A stretch of DNA of 64,000 nt, from positions 1-64,000 of the forward strand of contig JBAKBP010013197.1 of NCBI GenBank assembly GCA_037953745.1, given 5' to 3'. The translations under genes were made by a program, and so were the position numbers. Below are positions 9,641 through 21,102 of the stretch, piece after piece; position 1 is the first letter of the stretch; every line of letters starts with the position of its first letter. The stretch comes from Lithodes maja. Taxonomy: Eukaryota; Arthropoda; Malacostraca; Decapoda; Lithodidae. The notes under the pieces are model-generated. The model was not told the origin of the DNA. It saw nothing but the letters and a program-made list of their open reading frames with translations, and made no database searches.

Positions 9641-11503
9641 GTCTGGTGTAATAAGATTTAAGGGAAGGTAATCATGGTTTTCATACTTTATTAGATTAAC
9701 TCTCTCTCTCTCTCTCTCGTGTATAGTTCGTATTCTCTTCTATAATTAGCACTGATGCTTGTTACGATGTTCCACCATCGTAAGTTCATTTAGTTAATTT
9801 ATGATCATAATTTACTATAAGCATTGGTCATATATTCACATGGTGAATATATCATTCCGTCTGGCGGAAATGTCAATACTGCGTGAAGCAATGATCGACT
9901 ATACGGCGTGAAGCCAGCAGTGATCGATATTTATCCGTATATTATCGTTTGTATCAAATTCATATTATATCGTTCAATGACGTGGCCTCTTTGATTTTCC
10001 CATTCTCTAAACAGTGGCGAAATTATGTAACCCATTTTTATATTAATGTTTTTTTTTCCTGTATATTAATGTAGTGCGCATATTATATTAATGTAGTGCG
10101 CATATTATATTATGCGTTGTATAAGTATGTTTTATTTAGTTGTTTAGTCCTACTTGTATTATCTAAGTAAGGATTACAATGCATAAAGGAACCATCAAGC
10201 TGGTTTACGTGGAGCCATCTGTCGGTGTTAGTGTGTACCAGCTGGAGGCTCGTCAGTCCGCATTTAGCTTTCAAAAGAGAAACGCCTATCTTTTGCTTCT
10301 TTATTATTTATTTACTGGCATTTACTTTTTTGTTTATTAATTTGTATTTTAACGTAACTCAGACGGATTCTAAGGGCGTGTGTGACGTATTTGTCCCTCC
10401 AATTGTGGCTTGTGTATCCCTGCAGATTTACATGTGTTTTTCCTATAAATGTTTTCTTTCTTTCTTTGATAGCTAGGCTTAGATGTGCCGCAAACCTTGG
10501 CCATGTTAAGGTGTGGTAGGGCCAGTATACTTTAGTATTGGTGGATCAGTATGAGAATTAATCCTCGCTGGCATAATAGTGTTAACATTTTATTTTATAC
10601 CTGCAGTGGCGTGTGTTGATTACCAGCCGATTGTTATTTATTCTATTTCCGTTTGTGCATACATTTAGTTATGAGTTCAGACTATTAGGGTGCCTGGTTC
10701 GAAGTAGAGGGTGGAGGACTTCATTCGTCTTTCTGTTACAGGGAGGACTACTTCGGCCCACGCCAACCGATAGTCTGGACAGCTTACGTGGGAGGTGGTT
10801 GATTGGGGTTTGTGTAATCCGTGATTCATTTGTTTATGCTTGATACTTGATTCATTATTGTTGCATTCAATGTTGGCATGTATTTAACGTAATTGTATTA
10901 ACGTAAATTAAATCAGAGCTTTCTCTTCTTTGTGCAGCTTAGGAAGGATCCTCCTCAGTATTGCCATTCGGTACTGAGTTTTGTTGATAGTTGTGGCTCA
11001 AGATATCTTTTCACCACAACTAGGGGTTCCAGTTATTTGCATTGTTGGTGTAACGGAGCCAGTTCGGGATTGTGAGCACCTTTGGTCCCCAGAGAGCCTG
11101 GAAGTTGCGAATGAGCTCTGTTCTGTTGCAATAGGCTGTGTTACGAGTTAAGGCTACGGAGGTGCTGTGTATTTAATAGTCTGTGTTAGTCCAAGGACTA
11201 GAAGCCTCTACTGTCAGTCGTAACATGCTTACGCTGTTCTTTCCCAATAGGCCTACTAATTGTTTTTTGTTTTTCCTTAACTTCTATTTATTATTATTAA
11301 TTTAAATTTAGTTCCTTAGGCTACAATTTCTCAACAATAATATAATTACCAACACACTACCAACAACTGCATAGCAGAAGGACAGAAACGATGTTCCGAT
11401 TTACTAAAGAATAGTATTTAGTATCATATAAATTGGGATTTTGTTTAGCTCTTGATATGACTCAAATTGCTTCTAAAAGATGCTAATTTTCTAAAATATT
11501 CCC
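9641..11503. other. Unassigned DNA with small repeats
   Basis: Contents seen: a (CT)n run at about 9701-9719, and a 23-bp tandem duplication with TTAATGTAGTGCGCATATTA at about 10,062-10,108. Plus-strand frames at 10,225-10,476 and 10,613-10,843 have no recognisable domain. No element boundaries were found. Confidence 0.4.
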
Positions 11504-11598
11504 GGGGGGGGGGGGGGGGGGCTTACAACGCCCCACCAGACCCCCCAGCTGCAACGGCTCGCTTCGCTCACGACCCACACCATTCTCATGGGGGCTAT
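11504..11598 (+). repeat. Poly(G) run plus GC-rich dispersed repeat, copy 1
   Basis: A run of about 18 G is followed by CCCCACCAGACCCCCC and GGCTCGCTTCGCTCACGACC. The second copy, at about 49,110-49,205 (mirrored at 59,606-59,695), also has a homopolymer G run followed by GGCTCGCTTTGCTCACCACC and a GGGCCCTTTATTA-type end. Shared layout indicates one dispersed repeat family of unknown type. Confidence 0.5.
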
Positions 11599-11601
11599 TA
11601 A

Positions 11602-11826
11602 CTCTTTCACGCACATATGACGCAGAGGTTGCAAATTAGCAATAAGAAATAGTTATCTTACTCTTTATAATTACCTCTCCAAAATTAGTGTTCTGCCCAC
11701 AGCTAACTCAAAGACAACTGCAGAGGTTGAAGTAACTAAACTAAAGGTTTCTAAATACCCCTGATGGTAACAAAGGCTTTAATGTATCCCTAATAGGCTC
11801 AAAATAGCGTCATATGTCGGAAAGGG
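11602..11826. mobile_element. TTAA-flanked MITE (piggyBac-like), 225 bp
   Basis: TTAA flanks both sides (11,598-11,601 and 11,827-11,830). The left end begins CTCTTTCACGCACATATGAC. The right end on the minus strand begins CCCTTTCCGACATATGACGC, so the ends are imperfect inverted repeats sharing ACATATGACGC. No coding capacity. Related in end sequence to the MITEs at 27,926-28,130 and 39,477-39,692. Confidence 0.7.
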
Positions 11827-11830
11827 TTAA

Positions 11831-12544
11831 CCTCCAACAATGTCCAGGCTGCTGTGACAGCCCAGCCCGCCCCTGCGCCGTGACAGGTGACGGTGCACGT
11901 GTTACTCTTACTCTGCTACATTCCGTTACAGTATTATAGGAGAGGAAGAAGACAATAAGAAGACAAATATATGCTATAAAACGTGAAGGAAAGTAATATC
12001 CGGAATCTGTGGAAGCTCTTATGATTTGCTGACAGATTTCCTTATAGTGGTGTAGAGTGTACTGTAGTTGGTTAAGTAGTCTATTATGTAAGTGATACAT
12101 ATGATGCAACTATTTAGCCATGTTGTAACGTACGTAAAGAAACATGGTATTAAAGTTTACATCTACATAGGAATATTATTGCGTTATTGGTAAAACATAA
12201 GCTAATTTAGACCAACGATTTACCTAGTTATGAACAACTAGTCCATTATTGTCAGTACGCATAGTCCCACTTCAAAAATCATGTATACAAATATATTTCC
12301 ATCAATCAACATGGTAAAATAACTCACAAATCATCTTATATAATTTAAGTTGTTATGCCGGGTTGCAATCCAACTTGCTTCAGTATTATCTATTTATCAA
12401 TCCGGGTTTCGGATATTTAGACTTGGAATATGCTCAACAGGAACACATAGAGCTTAGTGATAATGTTAAGTATTTACTCAATCAGGCAACGATAACACAA
12501 TAAACACACAGGTTAGATTACACTCTTATTTCTTCAATGGCATA
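11831..12544. other. Unassigned DNA
   Basis: No gene or element was recognised. The last bases before 12,545 are a partial lead-in to the 39-bp array. Confidence 0.4.
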
Positions 12545-13324
12545 GAATACAGGTTATGTGGTACTATACTCTACTATTATATTGAATACAGGTTATGTGG
12601 TACTATACTCTACTATTATATAGAATACAGGTTATGTGGTACTATACTCTACTATTATATAGAATACAGGTTATGTGGTACTATACTCTACTATTATATT
12701 GAATACAGGTTATGTGGTACTATACTCTACTATTATATAGAATACAGGTTATGTGGTACTATACTCTACTATTATATAGAATACAGGTTATGTGGTACTA
12801 TACTCTACTATTATATAGAATACAGGTTATGTGGTACTATACTCTACTATTATATTGAATACAGGTTATGTGGTACTATACTCTACTATTATATAGAATA
12901 CAGGTTATGTGGTACTATACTCTACTATTATATAGAATACAGGTTATGTGGTACTATACTCTACTATTATATTGAATACAGGTTATGTGGTACTATACTC
13001 TACTATTATATAGAATACAGGTTATGTGGTACTATACTCTACTATTATATAGAATACAGGTTATGTGGTACTATACTCTACTATTATATTGAATACAGGT
13101 TATGTGGTACTATACTCTACTATTATATTGAATACAGGTTATGTGGTACTATACTCTACTATTATATTGAATACAGGTTATGTGGTACTATACTCTACTA
13201 TTATATAGAATACAGGTTATGTGGTACTATACTCTACTATTATATTGAATACAGGTTATGTGGTACTATACTCTACTATTATATTGAATACAGGTTATGT
13301 GGTACTATACTCTACTATTATATT
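12545..13324. repeat. Tandem array, 39 bp x 20
   Basis: Twenty near-perfect units start GAATACAGGTTATGTGGTAC and continue ATACTCTACTATTATAT plus one variable T/A base. Units start exactly every 39 bp from 12,545 and the array stops at 13,324, where GAATAGCAAG breaks the pattern. The only systematic variation is the T/A base before each GAATACAGG. Its order suggests that blocks of three units were the duplicated unit in the left part. No spacers, so not CRISPR. Confidence 0.95.
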
Positions 13325-14279
13325 GAATAGCAAGTAAGTAAGTTAGTGACTGAGAGAGTTAACTAGTTTTAGTCTCTAATGAAGGTCAGTTTGTCACTTA
13401 CATAGTAATTGAAAAGTGGAAATACGCAATGATAGAGAGATCCATATATACAGTACACACAAACAAGAATCCTTGACAATAGTACATATACGAGTACAGT
13501 GTCTAACGCGAAGTATTCTGACAAAGACAAGGTACAATATGGAACTTATCGCTCAGCTGCGCGTGAGTCTACGTGGTGGGCCAAGGGGAATTTGGCCATG
13601 CTCAGGTGAGACTATCAAATGTGCCGCCCTGAGGACTCTAGGTCTGAAGGACTGGGATCCTTGAAAATAACAATACACTTTAATGTGATAGAAAATCAAA
13701 TATTGAAGATATGAATTCTAATTGACTCTAGGAAGGAAGATAGTTTAAATCTGAATTAAACAATCTAAGAGTTATTGTGAATAATCTCTCACACGAGACA
13801 CAACAAATAATATTCGATCATATAATTTATGAGGTCAAATCACACAGGTTGAGGAACTTATATTCACAGTAAATATAGTGACTGAATTGGAATAGATAAA
13901 ATATAATTTAATATAGATTGGAATAAATTTACCAACTTGTTAAGAAACGCAAATTAAAGAGCGTGGTAATTTAGCTTAACAAAGAGCTATCTTGAATGGG
14001 TGTACACGACGAAGTTGCACTTATGAAATACCATATATGGCATGAAAGGAGTTCAGAATAAATTAACAAATTCCTAAAAGAACGCAGAACTACTGCAGCG
14101 TTGTATTATAACGTATATACAATTATAATCAATGGATTACTAGATACAGTAATACATAGAATCAATATCCAAATAGTAGGCGGAATCGATCAAGGAATGT
14201 ACAATATGAATTCCTAGATTGGTGAGGAAAGAATTACATGACCCGAGTAACGCATAGCTGCTCGTCGGTGCAGCTTTTT
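13325..14279. other. Unassigned AT-rich DNA
   Basis: No gene, RNA or repeat could be supported. A plus-strand frame at 13,416-13,664 has no recognisable motif. Confidence 0.4.
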
Positions 14280-14289
14280 CTTTAGTAAT

Positions 14290-15643
14290 ATAAAGAGACT
14301 TCACTCTAACATCAATTCTGTACACCAATTTCTTCAAGCAGAATCCCCTACTCTCCTTTTTTTGACAGAGACTCAAGTAACATCCACATCTGACACGTCT
14401 AGATTTAATTTTCCAGGTTATCAACTGCTCCAAAATTTCAGACCTAAGGGAGGTGTATGTTGCTTCGCAAAATCTGAAATTGCCCTGGAGGAGGTTACTA
14501 GTTTCAATTGTCCCTATTTTGATTATTCTATATACAAATTAATTTCTGCTGGTAAATTTAAATACATATGTTGCATCTACCGTTCCCCAAATACTCCTCC
14601 AGAGCAAAGTCTTTTTGATTCTCTGTCCTCACAACTCAGTGTCCTCAACTTAAATCACTGTGTTGGGTGATTTTAATGTCCATAATGTTGAATGGCTCAC
14701 TCATTCAGCCAGGACTGATGATGCTGGTCTTGAATGTGAGCTATTTGCAGACTCATTTAATCTCACTAATTAGTCAACCAACCCACCCGTGTACCAGATA
14801 ATCCTAATCATAATTCCCACCTACTGGACTTATTTTTAACAACCAATTCAGAAAATTATGATGTTACAGTGAGGTCCCCGCTTGGATCTTCTGATCACTG
14901 TCTGATACAGGCCACCTGTCTATCACCTACCACACCTTCCCACTCTGAACCTGTTTTGGTGACTAAATGGCATTATGATAGGGCAGACTGGGAGGGTCTT
15001 CAAGGTTTCTTTATTGATATTCCCTGGACCTCTTTCTTTTCTAATGATGCACACTCCACCTTGAGCCACATACAAGATTTTGTAAAAATTGGAATGGAAA
15101 CTTTTATTCCTCATCAAAAGTACAGTAAAAGATCTAATTCACCTAAATGGTTTGACCATAATTGTGCTAGAGTAACTGAACAAAAAGCAATAGCCTACAA
15201 TGCATACACAAGATCAAAAACACATGAAGCCTTTAATTACTTTAGAAACATCAGAAATCATGCCAAAACTGTATTAAACCTAACTAAATCAAACTGTCTC
15301 CACAAGCAGGCAAATAAACTTCTAAATAATCCAAATGATAACAAAATATTTTGGTCTACTCTTAACTCATTTAAATCCAACTTCACTACTGCTTCATCCA
15401 TTCCACCATTAAAATCTCCGACTGGCAATCTTGTAAGTGACCCACGAGGTAAAGCTAACCTTCTTGCGGATATTTTCTCCACCAACTCAACCTTAGATGA
15501 AATAAAGCAAGATGTCCCTGTACTTAATTTTAATTCGCCTGAAATTCCCTCACTTAAGATCCACACCAGACATGTCAAAACTATTTTGCAGAATCTCTCA
15601 GTAGATAAGGCTCCTGGTCCAGATGAAATTCCTCCAATAGTAC
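14290..15643 (+). pseudogene. LINE endonuclease domain and start of RT (broken)
   Basis: Frames in order: an N-terminal EEP-endonuclease start (RLHSNINSVHQF), then LLFLTETQVTSTSD with the catalytic-type Glu of the E-T-x motif, and GYQLLQNFRPKGGVCCF. After a frameshift near 14,668 comes GDFNVHNVEW (the GDFN motif). A longer open stretch at 14,869-15,654 has SSDHCLIQAT (the SDH catalytic motif), the linker domain, then SVDKAPGPDEIPPIVL, the RT entry motif. The last codons before 15,644 join directly to the frame that restarts at 16,130. At least two frameshifts plus an in-frame stop near 14,772 make it non-functional. Confidence 0.8.
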
Positions 15644-16129
15644 TTAACCCCTAAATGTCGGCGCACCACATAAGTCGAGTATAATAAATGTGGACTATGT
15701 GGCGGCGCTCGACATAGGTCGTGTGGCAATTTCAGACGTAATGTTGGTGAGAGAGAGAGACAAGTGGTGGCAGGAGAGTAGCGAGCGTATGACTGCTCCA
15801 GACCACCGCGGCGAACATACTGACACGAATCCCACCTCCTCCCTCCCTCTCTCACTCGCTATATACGGAATTGTATGGGGAAAGTGCCTAATTACATGCT
15901 TTTTGCACTCGCGTTGCACGGTTTTTGCAAGAAAACTAGCCATCATAAAAGGATCGTTATGGTGTCATTCGAAAGCTCTGTTTATGCCCTTTCAGGGATA
16001 GTTACTTGTTTTACGTTCTGGGTCTTATTTAGGCATGAAAATGATCACGTAAACAGCCCTATTTTGGCTAAAAACACCCCGCTGGTGGCTACATATTATA
16101 AACCGCATAGGCCGCTCGTAAGGTGTTAA
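15644..16129. other. TTAA target-site duplication bracketing a MITE
   Basis: TTAA occurs at 15,644-15,647 and 16,126-16,129. Taking one TTAA and removing the rest rejoins LINE codons I-V-L with K-N-C-S, so the reading frame is restored exactly. The site is TTAA with no extra bases gained or lost. Confidence 0.85.
15648..16125 (+). mobile_element. TTAA MITE family with 476-478 bp copies, copy 1
   Basis: 478 bp inserted in the RT gene of the surrounding LINE. The left end begins CCCCTAAATGTCGGCGC and the right end on the minus strand begins CACCTTACGAGCGGCC, weak inverted repeats of piggyBac type. The reverse complement of 43,726-44,201 is homologous along its length: both have GGACTATGTGGCGG near the left end, and GTTGCACG or GTTGCACA, GTGTCATT and GAAAGCTC, and GCCCTTTCA or CGCCCTTTCA blocks. 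Overlapping frames of about 80-100 codons in it are not supported as genes. Confidence 0.85.
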
Positions 16130-17575
16130 GAATTGCTCCTTGGTGCTCGCTCCTGTATTGGCAAATTTTTTCCGTCTGTGTACTCATACCTCATGTTTCC
16201 CAGTACCCTGGAAAGAAGCAAACATCCATCCAGTTCCTAAAAAAGGTGCCTCTTCAGATCCATCAAACTACAGACCAATAGCTATAACTTCCACTCTTGG
16301 TAAAGTCTTTGAAATTATATTAAATAATCACATAATTAAGCATCTTGAGAATAATAAATTAATCAGTGATACGCAATATGGTTTTAGACGATGTCGATCA
16401 ACTGCAGACATGCTTCGCCTTCTTACGCATCAAATCAACCAAGCTACAGACCAACGTGGTGAAACACATACAATAGCACTGGATATATCAAAGGCATTTG
16501 ATAGTCTGGCATCAATCCTTATTGTCGAAGATGTCACACTACGGCCTTGCATCATTAGTTCCACTAATTTCTTCTTATCTTCATAACAGAAAAATATGTG
16601 TAATGGTAGATGGCCTTTATTCTCAATTTCACTCAATAAATGCTGGTGTTCCCCAGGGATCAGTTTTGGCCCCAATTCTGTTCCTCATTCATATCAATGA
16701 TCTCATATCTACCACTCATAATCCAATACATTCCTACGCAGATGACTCAACACTCCACAGTTCCTTCACATTTACCAATTCTTTCACCCAACCCGATCTT
16801 ACAAATTCAAAAATAAACACTGCAATTTCTCTGAACCAGGACCTTTCTAGAATTAATGGATGGGGACAAAAGAATCTAGTTTCCTTTAATGCACAGAAAA
16901 CCAAGTACATTCAATTTTCTAACTGACAGAATCTCACTGACTCCCTTATATTTTGTAATGATGTAAATATTCCCACTTCCCCTAGTATTGACATTCTCGG
17001 TGTAACATTAACTACTAACTTGAGCTGGACACATTATGTTAGAAGCATTGCTAAGAATGCCTCTAAAAAACTGGGACTCCTGTACAGAGTTCGAGAATTC
17101 TTCACTGACGAGCAGTTGGCCGTAATATATAAAAGTCATGTGCGTTCTCAGATGGATTACTGTTCACCTCTGTGGGGTGGAAGTGGAGTGGTTGCATTGA
17201 GGCAGTTGGACAAAATTCAAAATAAAGCTATTAGATTAATCAATAACCCTGCAATCACACAGGACCTTCCTACATTATCCATACGAAGAAACGTTGCATC
17301 CCTTGCATTATTCTACAGATATTTTCACAGCAATTGTTCCGAGGAACTTGCTTCAATTGTGCCGCCTCTCCACATCTTTCCCCGTAGAACTAGGGCAGCT
17401 AAGAGCGCCCATGAATTTACACTTTCTCCTCCACAATGCAGAACTTCTGCATATCAGAATTCATTTATCCCCAGAGCTACTACTCTTTGGAATTAACTTC
17501 CCTCGAATTGCTTTCCACAAACTTACAATCTACAAACGTTTAAATCCAGTTGTTACAAACATTTTATGAATGGAG
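16130..17575 (+). pseudogene. LINE reverse transcriptase, central and C-terminal part (broken)
   Basis: Motifs in order: WKEANIHPVPKKG and NYRPIAITSTLGK (fingers), QYGFRRCRSTADML, ALDISKAFDS (first catalytic Asp), then after a frameshift near 16,510 GVPQGSVLAPILF and SYADDSTLHS (catalytic YADD). A stop at 16,924-16,926 and a restart give DILGVTLTTN, then 17,020-17,496 with SQMDYCSPLWGG and LDKIQNKAIRLI; a stop in the codon after LWN (17,494-17,496) closes it early compared with copy B, which reads LWNSLPSN. C-terminus close to 17,575. One frameshift and two stops; inactive. Nearly identical at nucleotide level to 29,048-29,980. Confidence 0.85.
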
Positions 17576-17640
17576 GATGCCTTTAGGCACATGGACCTTT
17601 TTGTTTTATCTGTGTTTTTCCTTCCTCCGTTCATTGTCTC

Positions 17641-19105
17641 TTTTTTTCAGATTATTCACAAGAACTAATAGAGATCAGATATCTTGATAAATAATTAATT
17701 CTAACTCGACGGAAAGGGTTATTGACTTTCAAATAAGGGAAATAGTATTATAAGTATTCTCAGGCGATAACTACGCAGATATAAGGATCCTGAATTGGGC
17801 GTAGATTCTAGGTATATATTGGATTTAAGAAGGGAATTAGTTCACGTTAAACACTTTCACTTCGACTTGGATACACAAAGAATAATAAACACATACAAAT
17901 AAAATCTGAGAGTATTCTGGCTAAGTAACTGTAAAAATGACTATGTAACGTAAGTACAATTCAGGGTCTGAAGGATTAACACAATTTCTCTTAGCAATTA
18001 CTCGTACTTAATGAATCACTGTACGGATCAAAATTATAGGAATCTTACACGGGAATCATAGGTTCAGGATAGGTCTTAGGCACAGATCTAAAATTAAATG
18101 TAATCGAATACTCGCATATTTTATCTTACCTTCACAATAATAGCCACAACTTAAAACCCACAGACACACTTAGGGTTAAGGGTAGAGGTAGCCATGAACG
18201 AGAATCTTGACGATGTAGGACTCGTGGTTCTGCTGGGCTGGACGTCAGGGGGAAGTGCCTCTCTCAGGTACAGGGAAAGTTGGTTCCGGGAACCTCTACA
18301 CACACTCGTTCAGGTTGAGACTCAATACCAATCCTTTCCCACAGCCGGCTTAACCAGTGGAAGGAAGCAATAGTATTTGCTAACTTCCTTCAGTTTCAGT
18401 CAGACAATAGTCAGTTTATTTTTAGAACTCCGGTTGATCTATCTCAATAACATAGGAATATGTGGATTTCATTGTTTTGGTTATGGTGAATGCAATTCTT
18501 AATCTAAAAATACACTGAAGTTATTTATCTAAACCTACAGAGATTGTCGATCTCTCGATATGGCCCTCCTATTTTGTAAAGGGTGGCATGGTTGCATAAT
18601 GAATTATTTTCTGTTCATCGTGATATCTGAGTTTTCGTAGTCTGCAGGCCATAGGTTCTTTATTTATTCCCAGTCTTCCCAGAAGGTGCTGTAGAGGGGA
18701 TGCTGGGATTCCCATCGATGTCGATATTGCAATGGTTCTTGGTGGGGAACTTGCATAAATAGTTCCTCACTATATTGTCTCTGTCCTTACCATTGGAGGA
18801 GCAAGTCCCTGTGATTGGCTTGGGCTCGAACTCCTTTCTTGGGCAGACTGACCTAGACTCCCGGAGATTAGAGCATGGGTAGGTCTGGGAAAAGGGGTAG
18901 GCTAACTTATTCCGGCAAGTATTAAAGCCTGGAAAACTGGTCGGGTCCTATTGTCTCTGTCCTTTTCTTGGTGTTGTCTCCTCCTGTTCCCCTTTGTTTC
19001 CTTAATCACAGCTATTCTGGTGTTGTTAAGCTGTTTCTTTCCCGGCATGATCAGGGTATCTACCGTCATAGCCTTGCCCTAGTTTCCCAACCCAGTCATT
19101 TTTAT
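17641..19105. other. Unassigned DNA upstream of the LTR element
   Basis: No gene or repeat boundary could be supported. Base composition becomes more balanced after about 18,200 than in the surrounding AT-rich DNA. It may be an unrecognised transposon remnant. Confidence 0.35.
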
Positions 19106-19109
19106 GTAT

Positions 19110-20899
19110 TGTGACGTTAACCACTCCCGTTAGAACCGCATGGCTTGTCCTACAGTGACTCGCTAGGATTGCCAGGGCAGTGGATGGGGCTACAGTTTAT
19201 GTATTAGAGGGTGCTTTATTTCATATGAAAGCTCGTGTCATGGGCAGTCCAGAAAGGCTCTTTGTTTTCACCCATGTCAAGGCTTTATATATTTAATTGT
19301 AAAGTATATGTTTTATCATTAACTAGTAATAATGGGATCTGGGAGAGAGAGAGAGAGTAGAACAGAGTGAGAGGGAGCGTGCAGTGTTTTTGTCCCGCTC
19401 GATGCCGTCACGGCTGGCTGCCTCGTGGGGGTTGGTGGAGAGAGGTCCTTACCATGCTGCTAGCTCCCTTGCTAGTGGCTAGAGGACTTGTAACCGCTTT
19501 TTTCCCACGCGCCTCGAGCTAGTGCGAGTATATATACAGTTCCTCGCCACTCTCTCCCTCAGATCTGGTTTCTAGAACGCATCCATCTTTTTCCCTTGCT
19601 ACCTGTCCCCCGCTCCGCACCTGAGAATCTTTTCCTCTGCCTACCTCTCTCTTCTTTCATATCTTTCACCACCTTTTTATTAATATTATACCCCCTCTGG
19701 TTAACTCTGCAAAATCAGCTTCATGCTGGCCAGTTGTATTGTGCATTAAGGTCTGATATAACCCATGTATGTTAGTTGTTAAGATAAGTGGATCACGAAG
19801 CATTGGTTGGCTTTCATATTGCCGCTTCCTATAATTATTAGTGTTCTGCTGGATTAGATAATGCTAGACTAGGAGTCTGATATTATAAGGTATTGTTTCC
19901 TATGAGTGCTGGCTTTAGTTAAAAGCTGCACGACATACCTGAGAACTGGAGTTGATTGAGTAAATTCTAGTCTGTGTGCCATTGAGAGTAGAGCATGCAC
20001 GAAGGAGGGCTTTTTGCCTATACCATTCTGCACTGTTCTAAGCTCGTTGTTTGTCTTTGAGGTACGCCAGAACGCTTAATACTTCGGTATTAAGGTTTCT
20101 CAAGAGAGCTACCCTTCCCTATAACGTAATATTTGACGCACAGACTTGAGATTTGCACTAGGCTATGCGGCATGCCATGCGCACCAGTATCTTGTATCAT
20201 TGACTCTAGCTAGACTTTATCAGTCACAGTAGACATTAAGTATATTAAACCAATTACTCTTTTTATGTATACCCGTTTATGATTACACAAGCATTTCGCA
20301 GCCTAGTTTGATGTATTGAGACACAAACGACTTAGGCTCTTTTTGTTGATAGGAATACTGCATTGTCGTGGCGATTATTATTATTGTTGTAGTGTTTAGA
20401 ACATTCTTGGCTCCGACGGCATTATATATTCTGCCTTTTTGTGTGCATAGCCTGCACGAGCATTGTTCCGCTGCCTGCCTTTTTGGGTTCCATTTCCGAT
20501 ACGAGCATCTTTATAGCATCTAACATTTAAAGAAGATTCCTTGTTAGTGTTGAAGGACTGTAGTGCACTTTCTTTCATGCAGGAGTGCCTGACATTTATT
20601 GATTAAAGTAACATAAGCTGTAACTTCTCTTACCACCTTACTTTGCATACCATAACCAAGCACCTTCGGTTATAGGTAGTAATAGGCTGTCTTCACATAA
20701 CATTAAGCCTAGAGTAGACGCACATTTATTGAGAGTTTGATAGCCTATTATTGCATATAGAACTCTGTAGAGTATTTGTGTTCTTTGTTCACTGGGAATA
20801 TATATCAGAGGTTGGATCTAGCGCTTTCCGTTGTAGCATTTATGCCATTACTAGTCCAATGAATAAGAGCCCTGATATATTTGAACCCCAGTCGTAACA
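19110..20899 (+). repeat. 5' long terminal repeat (1,790 bp)
   Basis: Begins TGTGACGTTAACC and ends CAGTCGTAACA. It repeats directly at 25,081-26,844. It contains about 30 bp absent from the 3' LTR near 20,205-20,235 and lacks a small indel present there. A length near 1.8 kb is long for an LTR. A (GA)n run lies near 19,345-19,358. Confidence 0.95.
19529..19536 (+). promoter_or_regulatory. TATA-like box in the 5' LTR
   Basis: TATATATA preceded by a GC-rich stretch and followed by a C/T-rich tract with CTCTCTCCCTC, a plausible core promoter with an initiator region. The same block occurs in the 3' LTR at about 25,502-25,509. Not experimentally supported. Confidence 0.4.
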
Positions 20900-20901
20900 A
20901 A

Positions 20902-20915
20902 TGGCGACCTTACCT
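20902..20915 (+). other. Putative primer-binding site
   Basis: TGGCGACCTTACC starts two bases after the 5' LTR. TGG is the complement of the CCA end of a tRNA primer, and the position is standard. The priming tRNA was not identified. Confidence 0.55.
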
Positions 20916-21102
20916 AGGATTTGGTGAACCTACATTTATTAGCAGGGAACATTTGTTGTTTGGGGAATATTTTGCGGGGATCAGCAAGAATAAAAAAAAT
21001 TTGCCCTTGAGTATTTCCGAGAATTTGTGTGTGTATATTGAGGTATAAGAGTTTGGGGTACTTCTTTTCTGAATATTGAGGTGGGAAATTTTTGTGAGCA
21101 TC

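Larger units (their letters stand above)
14280..17640 (+). mobile_element. Non-LTR retrotransposon with endonuclease and RT, broken, copy A
   Basis: A LINE on the plus strand whose recognisable protein starts in the N-terminal endonuclease region and runs to the RT C-terminus and a short 3' UTR. It is interrupted by a MITE at 15,648-16,125 and by several frameshifts. The 3' end is defined by comparison with copy B at 29,048-29,980, where the shared sequence stops at CATTGTCTCTT followed by poly(A). Clade not assigned; the YADDST palm box separates it from the CR1-like copies in the window. Confidence 0.85.

Noticed and set aside
12545..13324. CRISPR array
   Set aside because: Units are contiguous 39-bp copies without unique spacers, and the genome is eukaryotic.
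15690..16129. Overlapping frames of 83-103 codons inside the MITE at 15.65 kb
   Set aside because: They do not match the homologous second MITE copy as conserved protein and fall wholly within a non-autonomous element.
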